Part shown: piece by piece, positions 27,008 to 38,351 of the stretch
How positions within the stretch are numbered: position 1 is the stretch's first letter
Layout: every line of letters starts with the position of its first letter
DNA from: Whitmania pigra
Lineage: Eukaryota > Annelida > Clitellata > Hirudinida > Haemopidae
Direction: 5' to 3'
Assembly: GCA_021613335.1 (NCBI GenBank)
Contig: JAJTWR010000260.1
Span: 690,001 to 754,000, forward strand
DNA: 64,000 nt
Notes under the pieces: model-generated
The model's input: the letters and a program-made list of their open reading frames with translations, nothing else
Told to the model about the DNA's origin: nothing
The model's database searches: none
Translations under genes and position numbers: made by a program

Positions 27008-28506
27008 TCAGTCCATTACTTGCGTTCTGTCGAAATATTCTTCTTGATGGGGGAGAGTCAAATCGACACTTTCTTCTGGAATCTTTGACTCTTCGTCGTA
27101 TGCATGGTTGTGAATTTCAACTGGTTCGGTACTTTCTTCGGAGTAGTTCATCTTTCTGCTCGTTCCACCGCCGCCTCCCAACTTACCCTGACAAAGGGCG
27201 ATCACGGCCACCAAAGTCATCAGCAGGCAAGCACCTCCAAGACCCACCAGGACTATATAAGCCGGTCTCAAAACCAGAGGTTTATAGTCTGAAATAGATC
27301 TTTTTGGTTTAAGGTGCCTGATGTAGTCTAATTAAATAGTTAAGAAATTGGTGATTTAACTCACCCCATCGCAACATCTGTGCCTGGAAGGGCGACAACG
27401 TTGTAAAAGGTTCATTTGTGGGTGTTGGAAGAGGTGGTGCAAGGGTCGATGGTGCAAAGGTCGTTGATGCTTCTAAAAAGGTCAGAAATTAGTTCAACAA
27501 ATTTCTACATCGTATGTTTGATATGCTAAAATGTAGCGCCCTAATTAAAATTAGTACGTGACAAAAAATGTTAGCACAAAAATAACGATGTAAATGGAGT
27601 TACGTGTTGTTATCAATAATTGCTTTGGCTCCACTGAACAACTAGAGAAGAAAATTGAGTTATTCAAGTAAATGTAGGTTTGCTTCGAGAAGGTCACGTT
27701 GTTAGTTCCAGATCCTGTGATTTGAAAACATTTCTTCTGACTGGAGAAGTCAAAGACGAAGCCGGCTCTTAAATTTTCTGAGGCGCATCTCAGAATATCC
27801 GTGGCATTTGTTGGTATCAAAGCCATTCTTTTGAGAGAAGCCACAGATTCAATCGGGTTCCATTCGTTGGCCATCATATCGTTGCACACCAGTGCGGATT
27901 CACCTTAGGGAGTTAAATACAACATTTTATTATTTTTATTAAACTTAATTAAAACTCAAGATTTTTTCAGAATTAAATAGTTAATAAATTGCAGTGAAGA
28001 ATCTTTTTATATAATAAGTAAAAGCAATTATCAAAACAAGTAATAAAATAGAGAGCTTTATTTATCTTTGTTGTTTCTTAAAAAGCACAACACGAAATAA
28101 TGTCTTGATTATAATACTAACAGGAATTAACTTGTGAAATGAAGTAGATCTCAGAATCTTCAAGAGGAGATACGTTGCTGCTGATTTCAGAGTAAATGGA
28201 GCACAAACTATTATTTTTATTCCAAGTAGCCATTTTACATTGTTCGTTTTGACGATACTCAAAAAGGCAGTGCCGTTTACATTCTTCGGAGGAGCTAATG
28301 AAGTTTTTCTGAATTTTATCATCCGAAATCGCATTTATGACGACAACGACATTGGTACAGCTTCCTGAATAAAAATTATATTTTTTAAAACATAAATGTC
28401 AAAAAGTGATAAAGAGTTCTGAGAATTTCTTACTTGATTGTTGGAACGAAAAGGAACATTTAAAAACCAAAAGCAGGAACACAAACTGTAGAGAATTAGC
28501 GAACAT
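27008..28506 (-). CDS. type I membrane protein with PAN/apple-like ectodomain
   Basis: Five phase-1 exons in transcription order: 28506-28434, 28364-28122, 27903-27604, 27472-27365, 27288-27008; 334 residues. Residues 1-22 are a signal peptide (MFANSLQFVFLLLVFKCSFS). Exon 2 has a PAN/apple-like Cys spacing (SSEECKRHC, QCKMATWNKNNSLCSIYS). Exon 3 repeats a looser Cys pattern (DILRCASENL, QKKCFQI, FSSCS) and carries several N-glycosylation sites. Exon 4 is a Pro/Thr stalk. Exon 5 has one membrane span at about 251-274 and a cytoplasmic tail with Tyr and acidic residues (HNHAYDEES, EEYFDRT). Every intron is phase 1, so each exon is a module that can be shuffled without shifting frame. PAN domains bind protein or sugar. 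A surface receptor or adhesion protein is inferred; I cannot name an orthologue. Confidence 0.85.
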
Positions 28507-29974
28507 TTTCTCGAAAATATTGTTGTTACGTATAATTTCGCCGAAGTCCACTCTTTGGGTTAGGTTCTATAATCAAAGCGATGAACACGAAAATGTGATT
28601 CATGTTGTACTATTTTAGAACTGTGCACGCTTGAACAAATCCATTATCAAAAGGCTATCATAATGTTTAAGGTTAGTAGCTCAAATCTTTACTTGCTTAG
28701 AATGAATGGCCATTGAAAGGCAGTGGTGAATAATATTTATATTTATACATTTACGTAATACTCTTGGGAGTAGCTCAACCTCGCCATAAACTCAGCCTAC
28801 GTTGTATTTACTTTAAAATAGAAATTTTCGCAAAATCCCTTTCATTCCATCTCGAGAAAGAAATGACCGATTGATTAAGTAACATTTTGAATAAAAACAT
28901 TAAAAAAACTCTCGTCAATTGAAACAAGAGTTCGAATGATTCTCTATGCTATGTTCCTCGCAACCGGTCATAGTTTAATTAACTGCTAAGGCGGATAAAC
29001 GGTTCAAAATTCATGCGCTTAACTTGTTTTTTTTTTAATTTCTTTATGAAAAATTTATAAGCAAACATGAATACACAAAGGTAATTGAAACATAATGAAA
29101 CATTACCAACAAAAGAGCGGGTGTAAGGTGGATGGATGGTGCTAGATGTTTAAACAAGTAGTAACTGTGATTTACAGGATGGCAATTTTTGCAGTAAGTA
29201 TATCATGAAAACGATTGGTACTTTTTCTTTTAAAAAATGTCTTTATGTGGAGGATTTAACATTCATAAGAACATTAGAATGCATATGTGGCCCAGAACAC
29301 TTCGTTGAAAACAGTTTTAGAGTGTAAAACAGAATCAGAAATGAAGCAGAGACGTCGTTGGAGATGGGGCGGGAGAGGGGAGGAGGGAGAAAAGCCCCCT
29401 GACTTTAGACAAGATTAAAAGAATGTCATCTCCTCAAAGTGTGCAAGGGTTTTCCCTTTTGGAAAAACTAAAATGACGCCCCATGAGAGGAAGTCACCAG
29501 ATGATGCATTATTTCTACTACTATGATGTTCTTCCGTGAAATGAGGCGTCGATGCATGTCATATTTTACATTTATCAATTTTGTGAATTTATTAATATTG
29601 TCATATCTGTAAGCTTAGGTTATTTTCCAGGCATGCATACATTTTGTGAGCCACATTCCTAAAAAAGAATGAATCACACGATATTCACTCCCAGATTATT
29701 CTATAAATTATATAGTCGAACAGTCCAATGAAAAAGAGCTGTTGTGAATCTTTTAATAATGCTTAAAGGTACAAATTTTATAATCGAAATTGGTAGTTGT
29801 TGTTTACCAGCATGCTGTGCATATCATATCGCCAGTTACTTATGCTCAAACTGATTGTTAGTTAATTAATTATTTTAACAGATATTATTCATTTAGCGAG
29901 GTAAATATGCTTTCTGGCCTGGCGTCTCTTCCTATCCAAGAAATAAAGTGATTGTGAGATTCTTATAAATTGGT
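28507..29974. other. intergenic, nothing recognised
   Basis: AT-rich sequence upstream of the PAN-domain gene, presumably including its promoter. I see no exon, array or RNA gene. Confidence 0.5.
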
Positions 29975-30940
29975 TATTGTTACTTACTTATTACTCCGCC
30001 TTGGAGCTCCGACAGGGATCCTCAGAGGAGTTTCCCCCGTCTTCAAACGTTTCGGCCCTTTGTATCTCCTTACGTTTTCGGGGGGTGGGCCGCATCCGGT
30101 GATCAGCCGGATGTCCCTGTCGGTTTGGTCTATCTGGACCCAACTGTTACCGCCGGCTATGAGAGGCACTCATCGGCCTTGTTATGCCGGTCACTGCCGT
30201 CTTGGACTGGAGCGACTGCGAAAGCTCTCAATGGCTTCTTCATGTCGCATATAACCTGTTTATCACCTGCAAACTTCGACTATGCGAGGCTCTCTTTGGC
30301 CTTATTATGACGATCGCCTCCACCCCAGTTTGCCTACAGCGGTCATGAAAGCTCTCAGTGGCTTCTTCACACCGTCTTAATATATGCAAACTGGGCCTTA
30401 TAATTTCTTTGTAGCGGCGGCCGGAGATAGAAATTTTCGGGACCCGGCCGCGGGCCTATTCGCGGCTGCGGTTTGATCCGCATTTCATGTTGCTTCGCGA
30501 GTCCGCGGCCGGCCCATTTCTCCCGACAACACCGCGTCTCTCGGCCAATGATTTGGCCCCGTCGTTCGGTGGATTATTCATACCGGAGACCGATGGCTTT
30601 CCCCGACTTCCTGCAGTGGCCTCTTAAGACTTCTTCTGGCTCCTCATGTGCCAGATCCAGAATGAAGCCGCTTCTGCGGCCTCAGACATCTTTGTCATAG
30701 CCTTTGTTCTCTCCCGGCTTGACAGTCCAATCTTAGTGAGGAAAGCGTAAGTCGACTTGCCGACCACGCCCCTTGCGCCAATCTCGATTGGGAAGAGGTC
30801 TGTACGGTACCCTCTCGTTTCCAGGTCCATCGTCAAATCTGCGTACTTATCTGCTTTGAGCGCATTGCTGTATTGCAGCCTGTCCTCCCATGGGACCGTC
30901 AACTCCACCAGAGTTGGAATAAAACTCTGCATACACCATG
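29975..30940 (-). mobile_element. non-LTR retrotransposon, truncated 3' end
   Basis: A minus-strand frame at 30932-30624 (plus a few codons upstream) matches, from family knowledge, the segment after the reverse transcriptase in many LINE-type elements: IPTLVELTVPWEDR, then LFPIEIGARGVVGKS and SEAAEAASFWIWHMRS. The 5' part (endonuclease and reverse transcriptase) is missing. Below the stop is a GC-rich 3' UTR running to about 29975, ending GGCGGAGTAATAAGTAAGTA, a short-repeat tail of the kind LINEs use. The UTR contains a diverged direct duplication (30176-30243 and 30299-30368). GC content stands out from the host. A related 3' UTR piece lies at 60437-60660. Confidence 0.8.
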
Positions 30941-31524
30941 CCTAACATTCAGGAAAATGTTTAAATGATAAAATCGCAGTTAAATGTTGTTATCGTATAT
31001 TGGCTCTGGAAAGAGTTTTAACGATCATGAAAGCTAATGATAAACAAGTTCTCCATCTCCAGGAAGAGTTCAAAAAACTGGATGAACTTTATAGATGAAT
31101 TGTCTCTTAAAACCTCCAAGGATAATTAGTTCAACAACCGAACTAAAAACAAGCTAAATTCAGAGATTAGTCAATCGACCATAAGTAAAGGCGATTTTCT
31201 GAAATTGTTTAAGTATCAGCTCAAACCATTTCTAAAAAAGACTCAAAATTAGATTCGGCATGGTGGGCTGGTGCATATTACGAACCTGAACTAATCAGAT
31301 CTTGGATGAGCGATGAGAGGGTTTGGGAACACGCACCACGGGACAACGTCGGAGGACATTAATTAGTTTAGAATTAAGTAAAAAATTAATTATATCCAAA
31401 AAGGATTGGTAATTAGTTTTTTTTAATAGAACTTTAAATGCATGTACAGGTTGTGTATGTAGGCCGTGGGCGTATCCATTCGTTTCGTTGCCTGGGACGA
31501 AGCTGATAATTTGGTACTCTATTT

Positions 31525-31583
31525 TTGCATTCAGCCATTTATTTATTATTTATTTATTTGATTATAGTCCGTTGCATTCAGCC
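31525..31583 (-). mobile_element. ultra-short 5'-truncated retrotransposon tail with target-site duplication
   Basis: TTGCATTCAGCC occurs at 31525-31536 and exactly again at 31572-31583. The 35 bases between them read on the minus strand as CGGACTATAATC followed by an AAATAAAT tail. The same tail occurs on the plus strand near 63900. It looks like a retroposition event that copied only the last few bases plus tail. Confidence 0.6.
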
Positions 31584-31740
31584 GATTTTTGAGTACGGGA
31601 TATCCTTATATATCCGGATAGTGAAGGCACTTTTTAATCGATCCTCCTTTTATTATAAATAGTGCCCCTATTCGAGGGCTGGGTATAACGACTGTTTGTT
31701 CCGCATGCAGAAACGCTACCCATTCGGCCAACCTGCACGC
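31584..31740 (-). mobile_element. degenerate tRNA-derived SINE
   Basis: Read on the minus strand from about 31739, it starts GTGCAGGTTGGCCGAATGGG, with an A-box match TGGCCGAATGG (consensus TRGYNNANNGG). It aligns with the SINE at 35918-36096, but the B-box stretch is missing (small deletion before ACCCAGCC). Confidence 0.55.
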
Positions 31741-34131
31741 CTCCCCGCACGCCTCCCACTAGATAATACACCGATCGGTCAGTGACCCAGCATACATTCT
31801 TGTTCCCAGGCATAGAATTGAGTGACGTTTGTTACTGGATTTTGCAAAAAGAACATTAATTTGTTTTTAATAGGATGTTCGAAAATTATAAGACAAGCAT
31901 AATGCAACACATAGTATTTTTTAAAGAGTAAGGGTAGGACTACGGAATGGTTGAATGCCCGACTTATGCTGCAGTAATACAGGCATGGTTATTTATCTAT
32001 TCCAGAATATCTGACAACATTGCAGGTTTAATGTGAAATTGTTAGTACAAAACACACTTATATATACGAAGATAGATTTTATTAAATTAATAAATAGCAT
32101 TAAAAAATTTTAGTTTATGTGCTTCCGTGAACCAGAATTTCATTTGCAAGTGACACGTGGAAGTTCGTTTTCGGAGACGTTGCTTGTCTCTCAGAAAGAA
32201 ACGAAAATAATTTAAAACTCTCGTTAAATGCTTAAAAAGTATGTTCAATCGTTTATCTTGATTAAATAATTTGATTTTTATCTAGTATGTAAATTTTTAG
32301 TATCAGTAATTAATTAAATAAAAACAAGTTTTAAAATTTAACTAGAATTCTTTAAAATTAAAAAAACTTTGTATTATATGTAGTTTTTCTTAGCAGGTGT
32401 GGTAAATATAATTTGCAAGCAATGAAATGTACGTAACAAAATATAATATACCAATATATATACAACATTGTTGTAATTGTTAGGCTTTATTTAACAATAA
32501 AAAGTTATGGTTGATTTACTTTGTTTTTTGAGAAAGTTTTTTAGTTCTTTGGACTGAACTGGATGATTGGCCGTCCAGCGGTTGTTGATTGTTTTATTCA
32601 CGAAATTTTAAATTGGTGGATTAATGAACTACTAGTACAAGATTTATTCACGACTCCCACTATTAACCATTTCCCCGAATGGACGAATTTTAAACAATTT
32701 TCAAAATTTTAAAGTTAATGATTGGTCTATGATCGTTCCTTTTGGCGAACAATAACTCGGTTCAAGATATCGCGTCGAGAATAGGGTAACATTTCTTCGC
32801 TTTCGGTTAGTTAAGCATGTTTTTATGATTTGCTAGATGATTTTGTAACTCAAAAGCAATTTTATCGATCAAAAATGATATTCTCAAAACCATACACGTT
32901 TAATCTGATGTCCTGCAATCATAAAATATTCTTACGCCTGACTCTCACTTTCAATCTGATATGATTTTTGTTATGAAAGAGGATTAACCCTTAAGTTGGA
33001 TTTAGAGCACATGGTTACAGACACATTAATCTATTGTTGACACTCTAAGCATGCTAATACATTAACGTGTGGTATGGATTTAATTTGATCAGGTGTGGCA
33101 AAGTTTGTGTTAAAACACTTTAGATGGCAATTCTGTAGCATTTCTTGCATTGTTCTGCTAATCAGTCTTTATTTACTTGAATCTTAAAATAAAATTTAAA
33201 GAAGTAATTTTTGAAAACAACTGATTGTCTTTGGATTGTCTATGTTATGATTGCAAAACATTAGAGATAGAGCTGCAAATTGATTTTTTTATCTAGACAT
33301 GCAGGAATACCTTCACCTCCCACGTTACTTTAAATGTTTTGGCAAAACACCTGTTGAGGTTGGAGACTTATTTAATGGCACCGCCTGAGTTGTACTTAGA
33401 AATGCACCTAGTACTGATGATTTTATACCCGTTATGCACCATATTCAGTAGGTTTTGTTGGGATGGTATAGCCATAGGTCAAGCATTGATCCACGTTATT
33501 TCTTGTGAAATGTGATAAAATCCAAGAAATGTTTTCAACTTTATGAATAATGTTTCTTTAAAAGAGGCTTATGAGTGACTAAGCAATATTATGAACAAAA
33601 TTTAGACTTTGTGGTAGCTTGGGCTACTTTTTATTGTAGGGTTGGTTGTTGTCAGATGCTATAAAGGCATAAAATCAAATGTTTGTCTTCATATTTGCCT
33701 GCAATTATATTTGTTGAGGTTTTTGCATATTTTTTCTATGAAATTGAAAATGGATGATTAATGTTACTATTAAAACAGCAGACCTCAGTTTTATAAGATG
33801 TATTCTGTACCAAGTTATATTAAGTGATTGAAAACATTGTTTGATGATGACATCAGATTGATGAGGGTCATATGTAAGAAATCAATCACTTAGAGATGAG
33901 GGTCATGTGTAAAAAATCAATCACTTAGAGATGAGGGTCATGTGTAAAAAATCAATCACTTAGAGATGAGGGTCATGTGTAAAAAATCAATCACTTAGAG
34001 ATGAGGGTCATGTGTAAAAAATCAATCACTTAGAGATGCCAAAGAATTAGCTTAATAGAATGCTTTATGACAATAGAAATTACTTCTGGAGAGATCTTAA
34101 TTTTTAAATGTTTTATTTTTTATTGAAGACC
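31741..34131. other. upstream region and probable 5'UTR intron of the BET gene
   Basis: AT-rich. The BET coding start follows a splice acceptor at 34127-34128, so a non-coding first exon and the promoter should lie here; I cannot place them. The only structured element I see is the 35-bp array ending 91 bases before that acceptor. Confidence 0.55.
33857..34037. repeat. 35-bp minisatellite, about five units
   Basis: Five tandem units of a 35-mer containing GATGAGGGTCATGTGTAAAA; the later units are identical and the first carries two changes (CATATG, GTAAGAA). It sits just upstream of the first coding exon of the BET gene. No spacers separate the units. Confidence 0.96.
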
Positions 34132-37100
34132 ATGGATGCATCTTTGATCAGACCAGGACCGAGTGCCGTGCCACCTGCCGAGACCCACCACATCAAGGGT
34201 GCACCGAGAATGACGAACCAGTTGAGATTTCTCGAGAAGGTGGTCCTGAAAAGCCTTTGGAAGCACAACTTTGCCTGGCCCTTTCACCAGCCTGTTGATG
34301 CAAAAAAGCTAAACCTACCGGTCAGTAATATGCAAATGAACTTGTATCGTAATAAATCGTTAACGAAGTTGTGCTTTGTTGCAGGATTATTACAAAATAA
34401 TTAAAAACCCTATTGACATGGGTACCATCAAGAAGAGGCTCGAATCTCGATATTATCATTCAGGTCAGGATTGCATCAACGACTTTAAGCTCATGTTTTC
34501 CAACTGTCACCTTTACAATAAGCCGGGAGAGGTAAGCAGTTTTAGCATTGCATGCAAATCCTGAATAATTTACTTAGGTTAATAATAATAATAATAATAA
34601 CTAAATTACTATAAATAACTACAAAGTAATTATTATTATTAAATGTTCAGGATATCGTGTACATGTGCGAGACACTCGAGAAGGTCTTCCATACGAAGCT
34701 AATTGAAATGCCAGAACCAGTTTGTAAATGTGGTTGTTGTCTTTCTGATTCTTTAAGTACTACAACTGTTCATGTAAACCATCGAAGGAAGTGGAACTGC
34801 CTCCGCCGTCCAAGAAGAGCAAATCCATCACGAGACCGTCTTCGGGACTTTTGCACATGCACGGCAGTCAAATGGACAGCAGGAGTAGTTTTGGCGGCTC
34901 CATTCTGGCAGACGACAAGTCCTTGCCGTCGAGCGACGACGACACGCCCGAAGAAAGGATTCCGACCGCGCACAGGACGACGTCCGGGAAGCCGTCGAAC
35001 ATGTCCGCCATGTCTCAGATGCACGGTGCAAAAGTGAGTCTAACGGAAGTTCATCGGGGTCTCGAGTGGAGTCTAGCATTTCTCAACTTTTAAAAATGGC
35101 CTGTCAGATGTGAACAAATGAAATGCGATGCTCATTTAACTTTGTCGTTTGTCTCAGCAGGTGAAAAAGGGGGTCAAAAGAAAGGCAGACACCACGACGC
35201 CTCCCTCGATGTCTGCCTCTTACACGCCCACTTATGGCATGGCTGGGGATATGTCTGGACACCATTCTCTGTTAGAAGGGAGCAGACCTGCCAAGAAGCA
35301 GAAGAGGGAGCCATCAGAGGAAGTAAAGATCATCAACGAGATGACCCCATTGGAGTACTGCAAGGAGATCCTTAAAGAGCTCTTCGGCAAGCGACATGCT
35401 GTGAGTCTCGAACTCGTGGATATAGCAACTTCATCATTGCTAATTTTCTGTGAAATTCGAAAATTGAATACTTCTTTTATAGAATGTTTGGGTTAAGTGC
35501 AGATAAGCAAGTCATCTCAATTTGCATTCAATGCTATTAAGTTTGCACCAAAGATTGTGACTCATTTCCAGATAGAACTACACTGCAATTCATTGCACCT
35601 GTCATTCTGAACTTAAATGAGATGTTTGTTTGAAGGGATATGCTTGGCCTTTCTATCAACCTGTGGATGCTGAGTTGTTGGGCCTGGATGACTATCATGA
35701 ACTCATCACAAGACCAATGGATCTAGGAACGGTCAAGGTGATTAATACACTTGATTCCTGTCAAGTTCATTTTTAAGAAGCTTTTAACTTCCTTTGTTAG
35801 GCAGTACTTTATTATGTATTTAATGAAATTGAATGTGTTGTTTATTAATATCGTGCTTGTGCTGAATTAGACGATAGATAACAAGTTCATAAGGAGCATT
35901 GACTTTTAACGTAATTGTAACTTCATTTATATAGCGCAATATGCATAGCGTCAGAGGCGCTTCTTGTAACCATTTATATAGCGCTCCTTCCCAAGGGCGC
36001 GTACGGCAATGCAGGCTGGGTTTCGAACACGACACATTACGACTGTTGTCATTACCGCCGTATGCAGGCACGTAACCCATTCGACTAACCTGCACGTAGT
36101 GGAAAATTATGCATTATTAAGCAAATGAATTCCATTACACTAAGAATCATGATTCTGAATTAATTTTAACTCGATTTAACAGTTGAATACTGGTTTATTG
36201 AACAGCGTAAATTAGAAGCTGGCGAATACAAATCGGCTTCCGAGTTTGCCGAGGACGTCCGTCTCATCTTCACCAATTGCTACCGATACAATGCTCAAGG
36301 CAGTGATGTTGTCGCAATGGCTCGAAAGCTTCAGGTCGTTTAAGTGGAGAAAATTGTGTATTTGTTGCTAATTATTCTTCAAATGCTCATCGCTTGCTGT
36401 TGTGTTTAAACAGGACGTCTTTGAATTAAAGTACGCACACACACCCATGCCAAATCAACCTCTAAAGACTGAAACCCTTATAAAGCCAAAGATCGAACCG
36501 TCGCAGAAATTTCAGTCTCGATTTGACGAGGCAGACGACGATGGAAACAAAAGCGAAGAGGAAAGAGAAAGAAGACTCAAGGAGCTCCATGAGCAGGTCG
36601 TCAGTGTTTTAATTTTCATGTTTTAATTGATTTTGTTTGGGATCCATTTAAATTAGTTTGTAAACTGTTAGTTTATTTTCCTGCGTGATTAGTTCATTCT
36701 TATTGAGTTAACTTTTAAATTAATTTTCCAGCTGAAGACTGTGCAAGAACAACTAGAAAAGTTGACGCAAGAACATGCTGCCAAAGCGTCGGAAAAGAAG
36801 AAACAGAAAAAACGAGAAGAGAAATTCCCTCCTCCCACCGCGACAGTCCATCCTACGACGGCTGCTGGGTTCACCTCCCCTCCCCATCCCACCATTCCCC
36901 TTGCAGCAAACAACAACACAACAACAGTACAGCATCAGCAACAAAATTCTCCGACAAAGCAATTTTATAGTCAAGGCAACATGGATGCTCCAAACAAATA
37001 TCCTGGTCATATGCCAAACAATGGCAAAAAGATGCCATTAGTTCAGCATCACTATCAGCAGAAGCCAAACAACCAGGTGCCAAGTCAGCAATCCATTCAA

Positions 37101-38351
37101 CAGCAGCAACAGTGCAACACTCCAAAATTTACATTTGACAGTGATGATGAGGATAGCAGCAAGCCAATGACTTACGACGAGAAGAGGCAACTGAGTCTGG
37201 ACATCAACAAGCTCCCAGGTGGGTGCCGAGCGTTTTGCGACAATCTTTCGAAACTTGGGATCGGTTAATGCGGAGCCGAGATGCTTCTCAAATTGAATGT
37301 TGTTGCTTTATAATGTGATCTCAATTATCGATGTTATTTTCTTAATTTTGTCGATGTTGTTTCTATTTGCCGAATTTGGTCTTGCTCAGGATTTCGTTTC
37401 ATCTATTGTAATTCCTGGTAAAATTAATCCATGAAATAATTTAAGCTAATTGACAATCACTTACATTTAAGGAGATAAACTGGGTCAAGTCGTGACTATC
37501 ATTCAGGCAAGGGAACCGTCACTAAGAGATTCCAGTCCTGATGAAATAGAGATTGATTTTGAGATCCTTAAACCGTCAACGCTCAGAGAACTGGAAGCCT
37601 ACGTTATGATGTGCCTAAAGAAGCCACTATTTAACAAAACCCAACCTAACTATCCTCAACCTGGTCAGTGCTATTTAACAAATATTATGTGTTGGGAATT
37701 CCTACCTGCATTATTAACAACAAATAAGCTAAATTAATTATTTGTGTCTTTACAGAACTGCCGTTTTTAACACATGATAAAAACATGTCATATTGTTCAA
37801 CACATTTGTATTTCCAATTTCCAGTCAAACGTTTTTCTTCAAAAATTGAACTGCCACCAGAGAAGAAGGACTTGGATCGAAGAAGTGAACCGATGACCTC
37901 TGCCCCCAAACTGAATCCACTTGGACAAAACAATGCTGCTAAAAAAACCATCAAGAAAGGTTAGAAAATTTGAATATAATGGATTTGTTTGGCATCATTT
38001 ATTTATCTTTTAACAAGTTTTGCCTCTGCTTAATTTTGCTTCTTAGCGGCTGCCCTTGACTTATTAAGTGCACGCTTGATTTGTTGGAGTTGCTGATGGT
38101 GTACTTGGTTGAATAAGATGTATATGTTAATTGAATAAGTTAGTTGGATCTAGTTCATGTCTTTGCTTCCCTTTTGTCAATGTAAAGTGAGGCAGCTTTT
38201 TCAAGAACTTATTACTTTTGCAGACGACAAACCCCCAACAGAAGCAGCCAGTAATTTAACGAGAGCAGGAAGCAGTTCGTCTCTGAGCGAATCGAGTTCA
38301 GACACGACGAGCAGCGATTCGGACTCGAGCGACTCCGACTTGACTCCGTGA
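34132..38351 (+). CDS. BRD2-like: BET-family double-bromodomain protein (BRD2/3/4, fs(1)h family)
   Basis: Twelve exons: 34132-34320, 34385-34531, 34651-34719, 34788-35033, 35161-35400, 35636-35737, 36206-36334, 36414-36596, 36732-37218, 37472-37663, 37825-37959, 38224-38351; 748 residues. The start is in a strong context (ACCATGG). Bromodomain 1 spans exons 1-3 ([32 protein letters not shown], acetyl-lysine Asn in LYNKPGE). Bromodomain 2 spans exons 5-8 (AYAWPFYQ-type, [27 protein letters not shown]). A Lys-rich coil follows ([14 protein letters not shown]), then a Gln-rich linker and the NET domain ([40 protein letters not shown]). The end is a Ser/Asp-rich tail ([16 protein letters not shown]). 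The family binds acetylated histones and recruits P-TEFb. There is no BRD4-type long C-terminus. The exon 3/4 join has two in-frame options (donor at 34720 with acceptor 34787, as used here, or donor at 34724 with acceptor 34790). Intron retention after 37218 would give an early stop at 37268. Confidence 0.97.
35918..36096 (-). mobile_element. tRNA-derived SINE inside a BET intron
   Basis: On the minus strand it starts near 36096 with GTGCAGGTTAGTCGAATGGG: A-box TAGTCGAATGG, then a B-box match GTTCGAAAC near 36022-36032. Its 3' part contains GCGCTATATAAATGG twice (a duplicated tail). It lies in the intron between the two bromodomain 2 exons, antisense to the gene. Confidence 0.7.

Noticed and set aside
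31210..31362. Short frame reading AWWAGAYYEPELIRSWMSDE ending in a stop
   Set aside because: Only about 50 codons, no start and no family I recognise; may be a transposon scrap.
33857..34037. CRISPR-like array of regular 35-bp repeats
   Set aside because: Units are directly adjacent with no variable spacers, and the context is a eukaryotic gene; it is a minisatellite.
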